Shown here: in pieces, positions 22,648 through 33,057 of the stretch
Layout: the number at the start of each line of letters is the position of its first letter
Position numbering within the stretch: the first letter of the stretch is position 1
Assembly (NCBI RefSeq): GCF_027921745.1
Contig: NC_079239.1
Location: 1,515,501-1,579,500, forward strand
Length of the DNA stretch: 64,000 nt
Direction of reading: 5' to 3'
Source: Schizosaccharomyces osmophilus
Lineage: Eukaryota; Ascomycota; Schizosaccharomycetes; Schizosaccharomycetales; Schizosaccharomycetaceae
The notes under the pieces: generated by a model
What the model was told of the DNA's origin: nothing
Seen by the model: only the letters and a program-made list of their open reading frames with translations
Database searches by the model: none
Translations under genes and position numbers: made by a program

Positions 22648-23928
22648 ATGTCGTTTTCTTTTGGTAAGTAGAAACATATTAAAACTGCACAGTGCTAACG
22701 CATTTCATTAGGTCAACCTGCGTCGTCGTCAAACACGCCATCTTTTGGTACATCAGGATTGTTTGGTCAACAAAAACAAAATGCTCCTACATCAAACTTT
22801 GGGTCGGGATCGCTGTTTGGAGGAGCGAATCCAGGTTCCAATCCTTCCAGTACTAGTCCTGCAGGAGGATTAGCAGGTTCTTCATTATTTGGTCAACCAC
22901 AGCAGCAACCTGGTGGTATCGGCGGTCCTTCTACATTTGGATCACAGCCTTCAACTGGATTTGGTGCTACCACAACCGCAGCACCCCCTTCTTCTAATAC
23001 TCCTGCGGATGCCGGTGCATCCTCAACTCAACCTCTTTTCTCTTGGAGTACAAATCCTACCACAGCAAAGTCTTCCGATATGGGCATGTCATCTGCGAAT
23101 CCAAATGGGTTTTTGTTATCCTCCACCATGTCTCCGAATGCGGCAGTCAGTAATGCTCAGTATGGCCCTGCCCAACCCCCTTCCATCGAAGAACAAACAC
23201 AAAAAATTCTGAATGCTTGGAATTTGAAGCATCCTGATAGCGCGTTCCAAAGGTATTTTTATAACAAAGTTCCGGTTGAACAAGCGGCCCTATATGTTAA
23301 ACCGCCTACTCACAACCAGCAAAAATGGGACGAAGCTGTTGCAAATAGACCTAGTAACAGCGTTGTGCCAGTGCTTGCTGTTGGATTTCCTGATGTACAA
23401 AAAAGAATGAATATGCAAATTAATCAGGTCAATGCTTATCGCATTCGTATGCGAGAAATTGTCGAAACACTTGAACGATTAGGCAACAAACACGACCTTA
23501 GCTCCAATATAAAACTTACAGAAGCAAAGAATCGCCATATACAACTTTCAGAGCGTGTTCTTCGCCTAGCTATCAAAGTGCATGTCTTGAGACATCGTGG
23601 TTATGCTTTGAAATCTAATGAAGAGGATTTGAGGAAACAACTCGACGAGCTTGCTAAATCTCTCAGCAATCCCGAAGTGTTTGGCCGTTTGAACGAAATT
23701 TGGGCACGAATTACTTTGATTTTTGAGGGAGAGAAGGTTTCAGATGAACAACGGAATTCCCTCGCAAAAGGCACAATTGATTGGACCAAAAACAATGATC
23801 AATTACAAACCATCACAGATGTTTTACGCGATCATCAAAATGGTTTATCATATGTAGCCAAGCTAATTCAAGAGGATCTGGGTACATTGAGCAAACAACT
23901 AGATGAACAAACTAGTGTGTCAAAGTAA
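22648..23928 (+). CDS. nup44: FG nucleoporin Nup44 (Nup57/Nup54 family)
   Basis: Central-channel nucleoporin that works with the Nsp1/Nup62 and Nup49/Nup58 homologues in nucleocytoplasmic transport. Two exons: a 16-nt first exon (22648-22663, MSFSF plus one base) and 22712-23928, joined over a 48-nt intron (GTAAGT, GCTAAC, TTAG), giving 410 residues. Residues 1-140 carry FG and GLFG-like repeats (SFG, SGLFG, SLFGG, SSLFGQ, TFGSQ) in Gly/Ser/Gln/Pro-rich sequence. The rest is helical: the Nup54 alpha/beta region and coiled coils (NAYRIRMREIVETLERLGNK) for heterotrimer assembly. The tiny first exon is easy to miss, but it supplies the only good upstream ATG in frame. Confidence 0.9.
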
Positions 23929-24476
23929 ATCTATCCAGGATTGACAGTGTTGTTTTTCTTTTTTCTTTTTTTTTATATAATGAAACGAGCACATGTACTT
24001 GGGGTTTGTAATCTTATTTTGGGCAACTTGTTTTCTCTTTCTTGTTCTTGTCAAATCGGTGATCATATTATTTCCTCACTATTCCCGTGAAATAAATCGA
24101 TATTCTTAATTTTCTGCTTCTTGTTGATTACCTCGTGTCATTTATTATTTAGACTACATCAGCTCAGCTCTTTTAATCTTATTACACCAGCTTATTTATC
24201 ACAAATCCATACATCATGGAAGTACCTGAATTTGCAAGCCTTTACAAAGTAATGAACCACATTGATATCACGATAAACTATTGACTTTATAAACATCACC
24301 CTGAGCTTCCAACAAGATATGAAAAAGTGTTAAAAATTGTATTTTATTAGCTGAATGCCAGTATAGGGCATGTATGGCAAATAAATCATCAGCTGAACAA
24401 CACCTTACACGCATAGCAACGCTAAATTCATCGTGAACAGTGTATGTATATACAGAAGTTGTGCTCATGAAAAGCT
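23929..24476. other. convergent 3' region nup44-tom5
   Basis: About 550 bases between converging genes. It holds T-rich stretches just after the nup44 stop (23953-23977), consistent with 3' end formation. No gene seen. Confidence 0.6.
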
Positions 24477-24769
24477 TTAAGCGCGCAAGTTCTTGACGAA
24501 AGAGATGACAAAAGGAGCTTAGAAAAAATGTTAGCAAGAGGATATTTCAAGAAAAATTCTAATCGCATTTTTTGAAACTTACTCAAAGCAAGAATGGCAG
24601 CAACAGAAGCACCTTTCTTTATTTCCTAAATAAAATCGGTTAATACAAACTGCTGCATATTCTTTCAAACGTGAATCCCTTTCTGCAAATCGTGGTCACA
24701 TACAGAAATAGCAAGGTTATCATATTGCTTGACTTCTTCTTTAGAAGGACGACCGGAACCAGCGAACAT
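24477..24769 (-). CDS. tom5: TOM complex small subunit Tom5
   Basis: Small tail-anchored subunit of the mitochondrial outer-membrane translocase. Three exons (24704-24769, 24583-24625, 24517 down to 24477) give a 49-residue protein. Splice signals are strong: GTATGT and GTAAGT donors, with TTAACC and GCTAAC branch sites. The product starts [18 protein letters not shown], continues [14 protein letters not shown] and ends [13 protein letters not shown]. This is the Tom5 plan: MF start, acidic/charged cytosolic segment, then one membrane helix with the SPF/TPF-hydrophobic-VK ending (yeast Tom5 has SPMIWHLVKK). The length equals that of yeast Tom5 (50). A longer unspliced frame over exon 3 is a chance ORF. 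Identification is by motif and length only. Confidence 0.8.
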
Positions 24770-25119
24770 TGTGCAATTTCAAAAATTAGTTTAAGGTATT
24801 TTGGTGGAAGGGACTATTCGAACATGGGAATGTATCTGGTTTAGTAGCATTGGACAGGTTTCATACCTTCATTAAAACTCACTTCAATACGGTAAACCAG
24901 GTTTGCAAAGTGTAATACAAAGGGGGTTATATTAGATACTGAGGAATAGCGATACTTAAATCCAACATTTGGTCACCTATTTCATGGTTTGGCAAACGAT
25001 ACTTTTGCCAACGACCGACTGGAGAGAAAAGGAAATAAGATTTGGACTATTCATTAGATTCGAATTCATCTTGTTGCTATAAAACTCACAAAACAGCAGA
25101 TCAAACAAGGGTTCGAAAG
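24770..25119. promoter_or_regulatory. divergent promoter tom5-iws1
   Basis: A short 350-base gap between the divergent start codons must hold both promoters. No specific box recognised. Confidence 0.5.
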
Positions 25120-26379
25120 ATGTCTGAATTAGACGGCCGCGATGCTGAAGTACGGAGTGCTGAAGGAGACGCAAATCGTGATGATGCCGCTGAATCCCAG
25201 CAAGAACCTTCATCACATAGCGAGGAACCTACTCGTGAAAATGCAAATATAGATTTTTCAGAAGACGAACTCTCAGATTTGGATGAAGATCAATTCGAAA
25301 ATTTTGATGAAACGAAGATTGGGCGTGAAGCCGATGATGAACCTACCATTTTCAATTTGCCTTCATTCAAGAAAAAGCAAAACTCAGAAGATGTCAAACC
25401 AGGCAAAGTGGAAAGCAGCAAAAAGGAAAGACGTGCCCGGAGAGGCAGGTCGCGTCGTTCTGCTCAACGAGGAGCTTTAGACGAACTTGAAGAGTTGGAT
25501 GAAGGAGAACGTCGTCCTGTAGTAGAAGAAGCCCCTTTGGATCCTTCTGTGGCTGCTAAGCGACAATTGGATATGCAAATAGATGCAGTTTTGAAACCAG
25601 TTCGTCCAAAAAAGCGCTCAAACGAAGACAATTTGGAACAGTTAGCCGATGATGAAGTCCTTCGTTTACGCGAACAAATGCGTTTAGCCGCTTTACGGGA
25701 TGCAGAGTTGAATTCGGAACGCCTTCCAGCAACTGAAAAGCTAAAAATGCTCCCTCTTGTAGATTCCGTTCTTCGGAAAACTCATTTGTATGATACTATT
25801 CTTGATAACAATTTGTTGGATTCTGTGCGGATGTGGTTAGAACCATTGCCCGATAGATCCCTTCCGGCACTCAATATCCAACAGTCTTTGCTCGATATAT
25901 TGGTTAAGCTTCCTATTGAAACGGAACATTTGCGTGAAAGCAAAATTGGTCGTGTAATCTTATTTTATACAATTTCTAAGAAGCCTGAGCCATTCATTAA
26001 GCGCATTGCAGATCGTCTAGTTAGTGAATGGAGTCGTCCCATCATCAAGAGAAGTGCTAACTACCGAGACCGTGCCGTTGGTATCGCTACCTTGAACCCC
26101 GAGCTCATAAACATGCGTCGTCGTAGGGATCTTGCCATTGCCGAAGACGATGTCAATAATCCCACTAGCAGAATTGGAAGAACAGTTATTCCTCAGTCCA
26201 TCGATTCTAGATACCAAGTTGCACCCCGAGTTCGTCTCAATCAAAACGGAATGTCTGTGGCTGGTCGGTTGAAGCCTGCTGATACAGAACAAGTCCGAAA
26301 ACTGAAGGCTAAAATGAAGGCTATTCGCAGTAAAAGCGCAAAGAAAAGCGGAGTTAGTATTGAAGGTCGAGGTCTTTAA
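25120..26379 (+). CDS. iws1: transcription elongation factor Iws1 (Spn1)
   Basis: Nuclear elongation and chromatin factor that binds Spt6 and RNA polymerase II. Starting at the first ATG in the frame (25120; MSELDGRDAEV) gives 419 residues, close to S. pombe Iws1. The N-terminal 150 residues are acidic and disordered with DE-rich patches (SEDELSDLDEDQFENFDE) and a basic cluster (RRARRGRSRRSAQR). The conserved TFIIS N-terminal (LW) domain lies at about 210-340, including LLDILVKLPIETEHLRESKI and LVSEWSRPIIKRSANYRDR. The basic C-terminus ends SAKKSGVSIEGRGL. The frame stays open upstream to 25042 but only through a TTG, so I reject that extension. Confidence 0.93.
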   Translation: MSELDGRDAEVRSAEGDANRDDAAESQQEPSSHSEEPTRENANIDFSEDELSDLDEDQFENFDETKIGREADDEPTIFNLPSFKKKQNSEDVKPGKVESSKKERRARRGRSRRSAQRGALDELEELDEGERRPVVEEAPLDPSVAAKRQLDMQIDAVLKPVRPKKRSNEDNLEQLADDEVLRLREQMRLAALRDAELNSERLPATEKLKMLPLVDSVLRKTHLYDTILDNNLLDSVRMWLEPLPDRSLPALNIQQSLLDILVKLPIETEHLRESKIGRVILFYTISKKPEPFIKRIADRLVSEWSRPIIKRSANYRDRAVGIATLNPELINMRRRRDLAIAEDDVNNPTSRIGRTVIPQSIDSRYQVAPRVRLNQNGMSVAGRLKPADTEQVRKLKAKMKAIRSKSAKKSGVSIEGRGL

Positions 26380-27001
26380 TTTGATCAACAATATCCAAAT
26401 AGTCTATATCGCTTCAGGATTACTCCTACTGCTCGAATTTCATGCAATCAGAAATGTGTTTGTAACATGCAATATTATTTAATTTAAAGGTCGTGGTAAT
26501 ACCGTGCATTATCGTTGGGAGAGAACATGTTGCGAGAAATCATGGAAGTATTCTTCTATTCTAAAGTTCTTTTGTAATGTTATACATGAAACGTGTATAT
26601 ATAATGATTAATCAATATGGTCATAGCAGGTTCTAAGTGTTTTCTACACATTCAGCAACCGCATTGTATAATAAAATTCTCCTATATATATATGTATCTT
26701 TAATTTCATCGTACTTTTTAAAGTATAAAAGCTGCAACAAATTGGATGTAAAGTAGCTCTTCTATGTACTTTCGGTGATTTCGGAGGTTTGGGAGGCCTT
26801 TGTCGGTCATTTATAAAGATATGTCGGTGATATGTCGATCGTAGTTCACCGAGTTCAGATCAGTAAGGATAGAATATGGGAGTTCAAGGTTGATAAGCGC
26901 ATAATAAAAAGGTTGAAAATGAGCAGGTGTAAGGAGTCAAAGTCATCAAGAACTTGCTTTAGAACTGTTACTAATTAAAACCAGCTCGCTTGTTAAACAC
27001 T
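26380..27001. other. intergenic region iws1 to Sec61 homologue
   Basis: About 620 bases: iws1 3' end and the promoter of the next rightward gene. Contains a short TATATATATA stretch near 26684. No gene or structured RNA supported. Confidence 0.6.
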
Positions 27002-28800
27002 ATGAAGCCGCTAGGCGCTTTATTACCAGAAGTCGAAGGACCACAGACTCGAGTATGTAGCTTGGATGAAGGCCCAGCCATTTTTTGAACAGCAAAGGAA
27101 ATGGAAGTTTACTAACTTTTAAAGTATGAAATGATTGAAAAGTTGGCTTGGATGGCCGGTTGTGCTGTGATCTATCAGGTCTTGCTAAACATGCCTGTTT
27201 ACGGCGTCCCAAAACGCGAATTCGTAGACCCTATCAAGTATGATTTATGAAACTTCTTTGATCGGATGATATGCTAACTTTATTTAGCATCTGGCGTGTG
27301 CTAGATGGTTCTTCTGCATCGTAAGTCGCTAAAATCCTGAATGTTGAATGGAAGGGGACCAGGAACAAAGGGTCTTTTGAGTTACACATTTGTGGGACGT
27401 CTCACAAGAGGTTGAGGATTTTGCCTACAGTGAAGACGATAGCAAGACAATTCTGTAATGCTCTGAACGACCGAATGAAGCCCTGAGTCCTTTTTCTTTT
27501 CGACCAATTTCCAGTTTACAGGGGTTTGTTTCAAAAAACTAACAATAGCAGTGGTGTTTTGGTCACGGGTTTGGCTCCCATCTTCTTCTCTGGCTTTCTA
27601 ATGCAACTTTTGGCTGCCGGTCGTAAAATAGCTGTTAATTTTAATTTAATCAGCGACCGAGTCATGTTTCAAAATACCCAAAAAGGTTTGTGATATCCTC
27701 TTCATGGTTAGTTTTGTTGACTAATATTTTTAGTTTTCTCTGCTTTCTTGTATCTCCTTTTCTCTATCGCATACGTTGTATCAGGCTACTATGGCCCCGT
27801 CTCTGAACTTGGCATCGTTTTAGTTCTCATTTTCATAGTTCAATTATTCATATCCGGAATTATTTGTATTTATTTATGCGAAATTGTCGAAAAGGGATAC
27901 GGCTTGGGCTCTGGTCCTGTTCTTCTCTTGGCGTCTCATATTGTTTCTTCTTTGTTCTGGCAGATTCTAAGTTTCAGCCGTTATCAGTTGACTGAAGACA
28001 TTAGCCAATATGAAGGTACCCTTGTCGGGTTGGTATTCTCTCTGTTTTCATACAAAGAAAAGTTTTACGCCCTTCGTTCAATTCTCTTCCGTACTGATCG
28101 TTTGAATGTTTTTAGCCTTTTAGCTTGTGTTGGTGCATTTGTCGCCTTCATTTATCTTTTGAGCATGAGAATTGATATCTCGATTCGGTCATCCCGGGTT
28201 CGTGGATTCCGTCAAAACTTCCCTTTGAAATTGTTTTACACTTCCATCAGCCCTTTCTTGTGTATCTTCTTTTTCGTTTCTCATCTTTTAGTGTTAGCCT
28301 ACTTTATTCACAGCATGTTCCCTAACTCTGTTTTTACTCGCTTTTTGGTTCAGTACACAAAGAATGAGACTCATCCAATTCAACAATTGCGTCTAACTGG
28401 TGGGTTGATTTATTACTTTGTTCCTCCTTTGAGCATATGGGAAACCATCACTTGCCCGATCCACACCGTTGTCTATGTTGTACTTCTGTTCTCTACATCT
28501 CTCTATCTTTCTCTCGCTTGGACGAAAGCCACCGGCAGCGGACCTCGTGATGTTCTTGCTTTCTTTAAGGAGAACCAGCTTATTATGGCTGGTTTCCGTG
28601 AAGTCAGCATGTTAAGGGAGTTGGAAAAAGTTGTGCCTAGCGCTGCTCGCACCTCTGCATTGGTTATGAGCATTTTGTTATTACTTGCTGGTATCACTGC
28701 TTCCACTTTTGGATTAGGAGTAGTCGTTGCTTCTGCTCTTGTATTTGCTTCCTTTGAAGTTGTCATGGGTTCAAATCCTTCACTTGCTAATGGACTTTAA
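27002..28800 (+). CDS. Sec61 alpha homologue, Ssh1 type
   Basis: Pore subunit of a second ER protein-conducting channel, resembling yeast Ssh1. Five exons: 27002-27052, 27125-27237, 27288-27320, 27552-27685 and 27734-28800, giving 465 residues with about ten membrane segments. Landmarks are the start MKPLGALLPEVEGP, the first helix LAWMAGCAVIYQVLL, the plug region, SGFLMQLLAAG, and SDRVMFQNTQK (Sec61 has SDRELFQ). The acceptor at 27552 is chosen because it follows the only CTAAC branch site (27539-27543) and gives exactly 17 residues between DPI and GLAP, the same spacing as Ssh1 (DPI to GLFP). Acceptors at 27549 and 27522 are also in phase. Intron 3 (about 230 nt) is unusually long, and intron 4 uses a rare GTTTGT donor. 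Confidence 0.88.
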
Positions 28801-29470
28801 CGTTGAACTTACTATAGAGGAGTGCCAATGATAGACAATTTTCATGAAGAAAAGTTTATGCTGCTTTGAACTGCGCTGTTTTACTGTTTTCTTTATGATA
28901 TTAAAAAACAATCACATTTAAATTTCTATTCACTGTGAAACCTTTAATTATTTTTGTAGAAATTATTCTCTGACAAAAATAAGTAAATAAGTAAATTTTT
29001 TCTATTATACTCAAGCATATAAATTATGTTAAAATCTAGAAGGGAAAGCTTCAAGTCGAACGATGCATCTTGTATGATTTGGTTGTAAAGATCAGACAAC
29101 CCTTCAGCTGTTCTGTAACTGTACAGACTGCTGAGTCGTACGAGCACACCACCAGAAAACTGAGGCTCGGTTTGTGTAAAGGTATTTAAATAAGCCATTT
29201 ATTTGACTTATTACTTACTTTTTACCATTGAAAACATTATACGATAATCATTTTCACGACTGCTCTGGATGCCTTACTAACGCTGAACGCGTAAGAATTG
29301 GAATTGCCATATCTGGGTATATATTTGGTGATAATAGCTGTTTCATCGTAATATATATTGTTTCATCCTTCTTGCACTATTAGGTGTAAGTTTACTCATC
29401 AGGTTTAACACGGTGTCGTCTTGCCTAGTCGCATTTGCTTTTTTATTCCTCTTTTTATTTACTTACAGAT
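28801..29470. other. intergenic region with one candidate small ORF
   Basis: About 670 bases between two rightward genes. Apart from the minus-strand ORF at 28944-29198 it is AT-rich and shows nothing I can name. Confidence 0.5.
28944..29198 (-). CDS. candidate small ORF, 84 codons, unrecognised
   Basis: A minus-strand frame from an ATG at 29198: MAYLNTFTQTEPQFSGG, then VLVRLSSLYSYRTAEGLSD and ASFDLKLSLLDF. The first 60 residues look protein-like, with alternating strands rather like a small OB-fold, whereas the last 25 are Asn/Leu/Ile-rich and look like read-through of AT-rich sequence, so a splice site or earlier end is possible. It has no family match that I recognise and may be chance. 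Confidence 0.3.
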   Translation of the reverse strand: MAYLNTFTQTEPQFSGGVLVRLSSLYSYRTAEGLSDLYNQIIQDASFDLKLSLLDFNIIYMLEYNRKNLLIYLFLSENNFYKNN

Positions 29471-30529
29471 ATGACTGCAAGTAGTTATAGCAGTAACGCA
29501 AACAACTATGAGCTTATCCCTTGTAGAGAGTTAACGTGGAACCTTTCACGATCTCATTTAACGACTCAGTACAAGTCATTTTATATGTGCTTTGACGATG
29601 GATCGTTTGGGTATATTCAATTTGCATACGGAAACCTTGGATTATTCGTAAAAGTTGCTCCCTTAGGATGGACTTACTATCCTTCAAAGGATCAACCGGA
29701 CCAGGAGCCCATTATCTCCAGCTCTACGTATATGTACAGGAGTATGAAGGTTTCCAAGGATCATTACAGTGTTGACGTTCATAAACATTTCATGCATTTT
29801 GACGTGAAGGCGCAAACTTGGCATGTTGGGATTGAAGGAATGTACGATCTTACCATACAAATGAAAAACGACGGGTACGCTTTAACGGATTTTGGTCAAA
29901 ACAATACTGGAGGGTACATGGAACATAAAATATTTCCAGTCAGTTCTCTTAAGGGCTCGGTCACTGCGCATGGAAACACAAGAAATGTTACTGGCACTGC
30001 TGTCTTCATTGACGCCATGTTTTTTAAAGATAAATTTACCAATTTGGGACATACATGGCAAAATAGTCTATTGTTTGACGAGTCCAAAAAGAATGTTTTG
30101 ACTTGTTTGCATTATTTTCCCCGAAATACAGCCGACACTTTTCGATCCCAAGCTAGTTTGACTCTGGATGACAAACTGGTTGCCGTTCTCTTGAAAAATG
30201 AGTATTCCACAAATGGCGCTTCCCGGGTGGATGGGATACGATACCAATTACCTACCCATATCGATCGGGTGCTTACAGGATCTACGCTTGACGACAAGCC
30301 TGTCCGGGTGCATCTGGCATCAGATCTTGACAAAGTTCAAAGTATCACTGATGTATTAAATATTTTCCCCAAATGGGCAAAGGATGTTGTATCTATATGG
30401 GCTGGCCTTCCTTATGTCTTTGTGTGGTTGCAGCATTTGAAAGCTGAGGTATATATAGATGACCAGATCGTTTCTACTTTGTCGGGTTGCCATTACGTGG
30501 AGCAAACTTGTGTCCATATGCCCAATTAA
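29471..30529 (+). CDS. Svf1-family (survival factor 1) lipocalin-like protein
   Basis: Relative of yeast Svf1, a lipid-binding protein with two lipocalin-like barrels implicated in ceramide transport and stress survival. The ATG at 29471 gives 352 residues; the frame stays open upstream but only from a TTG. Family features are RELTWNLSRSHLTTQYKSF and DDGSFGYIQFAYGNLGL near the start (yeast: GIFGFAQIIHSNIIGL), GGYMEHKIFPVSSLKGSV in the middle (yeast: GSMRHIFWPRNSCRGTI), and FIDAMFFKDKFTNLGHTWQ. The product lacks the N-terminal amphipathic helix that anchors yeast Svf1 and its acidic insertion, so it may be a shorter paralogue. S. pombe svf1 is, as I recall, on chromosome III, so I leave the symbol blank. 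Confidence 0.8.
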   Translation: MTASSYSSNANNYELIPCRELTWNLSRSHLTTQYKSFYMCFDDGSFGYIQFAYGNLGLFVKVAPLGWTYYPSKDQPDQEPIISSSTYMYRSMKVSKDHYSVDVHKHFMHFDVKAQTWHVGIEGMYDLTIQMKNDGYALTDFGQNNTGGYMEHKIFPVSSLKGSVTAHGNTRNVTGTAVFIDAMFFKDKFTNLGHTWQNSLLFDESKKNVLTCLHYFPRNTADTFRSQASLTLDDKLVAVLLKNEYSTNGASRVDGIRYQLPTHIDRVLTGSTLDDKPVRVHLASDLDKVQSITDVLNIFPKWAKDVVSIWAGLPYVFVWLQHLKAEVYIDDQIVSTLSGCHYVEQTCVHMPN

Positions 30530-31122
30530 AAAAAAAAAGAAATTACATTCAATTCCATTTATGTTCTTCCCTGATCCCTACTTTCTTACAAAAACAAATT
30601 TAACAAAGCGAGGTTTATTTTATTCCCTTTTCTTCTTCCTGTACAAAGAGACATATTATTTCAGTTTTGGCTTTATTTATTAGGTTTCTAAGTTGGTTTT
30701 TTCTTTCTGCATACCTATTATTGCTTGTTTAGTGGCACCTTTCATCCTTATTCCCCTAGTCCTCAGCTTTAGATCATTCTATCTCAGTAATCTAAAGGCT
30801 TTTTTGGTTGGTTTCCTTGTACGAAGAAAACATGCACTTTCGCGTTCCTTTTTTTTCTTGTTCTGTCTTTTGCGTCCTGGTCCGCTTACTCTACAAAAAC
30901 TTTTTGATTGTTTTAGATTCATGAAGCTGGTAATTTTAGATCCAATAACTATGTAAAAATTAATTATTTATGAAGCTTATAAACCAATCTTTCACCTCTT
31001 TCTTCTTGGTCTTCTTCCCATTCTCATTCAGTATAGTGCATTTTAGCGTATATCCCTAATTGGGTTTCTACTATGAAAGTTGTGATGCTGGGAGTTGCCT
31101 TTTACCAAACTCTCTGCTCGCA
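30530..31122. other. intergenic region upstream of sec63
   Basis: About 590 bases. Pyrimidine-rich with a hydrophobic open frame at 30693-30956 that starts at TTG and looks like translated poly-pyrimidine, not a gene. A purine run follows the preceding stop codon (30529-30540). Confidence 0.6.
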
Positions 31123-33057
31123 ATGTCGTCTGAGTACAAGTATGATGAACAGGGACAATTCTTTCCAGTGTTTTTGCTGGTTGGTGTGTCTTGCTTCATC
31201 ATTCCCATGACTATTTCAAGTCTTTTTGGTCAAATCTGTAAGTGACACCAGGATGAATTCAAGTTTGTTAACATATATGGCATTGCAGCATCTAAAAAAA
31301 ATGATTCTATTTCAGATCCATTTGCTGCGTATCGTCCAAAAGACGTTTTAAAAAAGAAAGAATCCAAAATTCGTTTACGGTAAGGAAATTAGGTGTCTAT
31401 ACAATACTAATTCATGTCCTTTTTTTATAGACATTTTATTATTTTTATCGGATGGGCTGTCATTGGTTATTTGTCTTATCGAGTTGCTTTTACCAAACTG
31501 AGCTTTAATGTCTGGGATCCGTACGAAATTTTGGGCATACCAAAAAACATGGCTGTAGATGACATTCGGCGTCATTACAAGCGACTTTCGATAACGTTTC
31601 ATCCGGACAAAATAAGAAGCTTGGTCAACACGACCAGAGAGGAGGTTGAAGCTAAATACATAGAACTTACCACTGCCTACAGAGCCTTGACGGACGAGGA
31701 AACTCGTGAAAATTACGTTCTTTATGGTACGCCTGACGTGCCCCAAAACATTGATATTGGAATTGCGCTTCCGAAGTGGATTGCAGATTCGAGCAATAGC
31801 ATTTACGTACTTGGATTTTATGGTCTTATTTTCGGCATTTTCTTGCCCTATAGTGTCGGTCGTTGGTGGTATGGTAGCAGAACTTACACCCGTGACCAAG
31901 TGCACGTTGGAAGTGTAGATGCTTGGTTTCCCAAGATTCACGAAAATTTGGAGATGGAGGACATTGTGCAACTGTTAGCCTCTAGCAAAGAACTTCAAAT
32001 ACCCTCTTCGCCTGACATTTCCAAAGCGACTGTCGTACGACTCTTGCAAAGTCACCTTCATCGGAAGGATAAGTCGAATCTTGATATGCAGCGATTGTTA
32101 TCTGAAACAGACTTGGTGATGAATGCATTGGTATCTGTTATCTCTGCATATGGATTCTCAAAACCTACCGACAATGTATTTAAGCTTTGGCAACACATCG
32201 TTCAAGCAATCCCGTTGGAAATTCCACTTCCTTTGTTGCAACTGCCACATCTTCAATTTGAAGATGCTAAAAAGTTTGCTTCACGTGGTATTACCCGCAT
32301 CCCTCAATTCTTACGATTAGAGAAAGAAAAGGGCGTATCAGGCTATTCTAGTAAACAAATTCAAGAAATGGTAAAAGTTGCCAATAACATTCCTCGTATC
32401 TCAGTATTGGACTCTAAGGTACTAGTGGATGGAGATGATTTTGTAACTACCGGAGCCATTGCAAACTTTATTTTGCGTTTAAAATGCTCTTATGGAGAAG
32501 AAATTATGCCAGAGGTCAGCGTTGACGGTACAGAAGTGGCCACTGAGCAAGACAAAATTGATGCAGAACGTGTGCATATGGAAAAGGATGTTGTCCTGGG
32601 AGATTTGGAGGTTCTGCCTCATGCTTGGTCCCCTCATTTTACGCAATCTCATAAAACTGCTTGGTGGGTATATGTAGTAGATCCCCGTCAAAACCGAGTA
32701 ATTATTCCTCCATTCAGCATTACGGATATTCCACGCACCGAACGAACTATTCGTATACCTTTCCAGGTACCACCGGTAGAAGGTACCTTCAAATTTCAAA
32801 CGCATATTGTATCCAACTCTTACCTTGGAGAGGACATTGTAAGCAATTTGACGATTATAGTGAAAGATGCAGCAACGATCCAAGATGCTATCGTTGAAGA
32901 GGATGATTTTTCTGACGGCGAAGATGGACTTGTTGACGATTCATTTGAAAAACTTAAGCATGGCGTTGAAGGCACGCAAGACGACGAAGAATCTGACGAA
33001 GAGCATGATCCTAGTGCTAATGGTTTCAACACAGATACTTCTGAAGATGATGAGTAA
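31123..33057 (+). CDS. sec63: ER translocon J-protein Sec63
   Basis: Polytopic ER membrane protein that recruits the Hsp70 BiP (Kar2) to the Sec61 channel during post-translational translocation. Three exons (31123-31237, 31316-31379, 31431-33057) give 601 residues, close to the S. pombe length. The first exons supply the start MSSEYKYDEQGQFFPVF, a membrane helix and IYPFAAYRPKDVLKKKESK. A second helix precedes the lumenal J domain (about residues 95-170), which contains the essential HPD at 117-119, as in LSITFHPDK. A third helix, the Sec63/Brl-type helical and FN3-like domains, and an acidic C-terminus (EEDDFSDGEDG, DTSEDDE), which in yeast contacts Sec62, follow. All expected parts are present. 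Confidence 0.95.

Noticed and set aside
24268-24537. 89-codon minus-strand frame at tom5
   Set aside because: It covers intron and exon 3 of the spliced Tom5 gene in another frame; the spliced product has the family motifs.
27522-27551. Acceptor at 27522 for the fourth exon of the Sec61 homologue
   Set aside because: In phase, but it has no CTAAC branch site upstream and would insert ten residues that disturb the exact 17-residue DPI-to-GLxP spacing seen in Ssh1.
28768-28778. GGTTCAAATCC, a tRNA B-box look-alike
   Set aside because: It lies inside the coding frame of the Sec61 homologue (GSNPSLANG) and has no matching A box or cloverleaf.
30693-30956. Hydrophobic 87-codon frame before sec63
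   Set aside because: It begins at TTG, is translated pyrimidine-rich sequence, and has no splice partner or recognisable signal.
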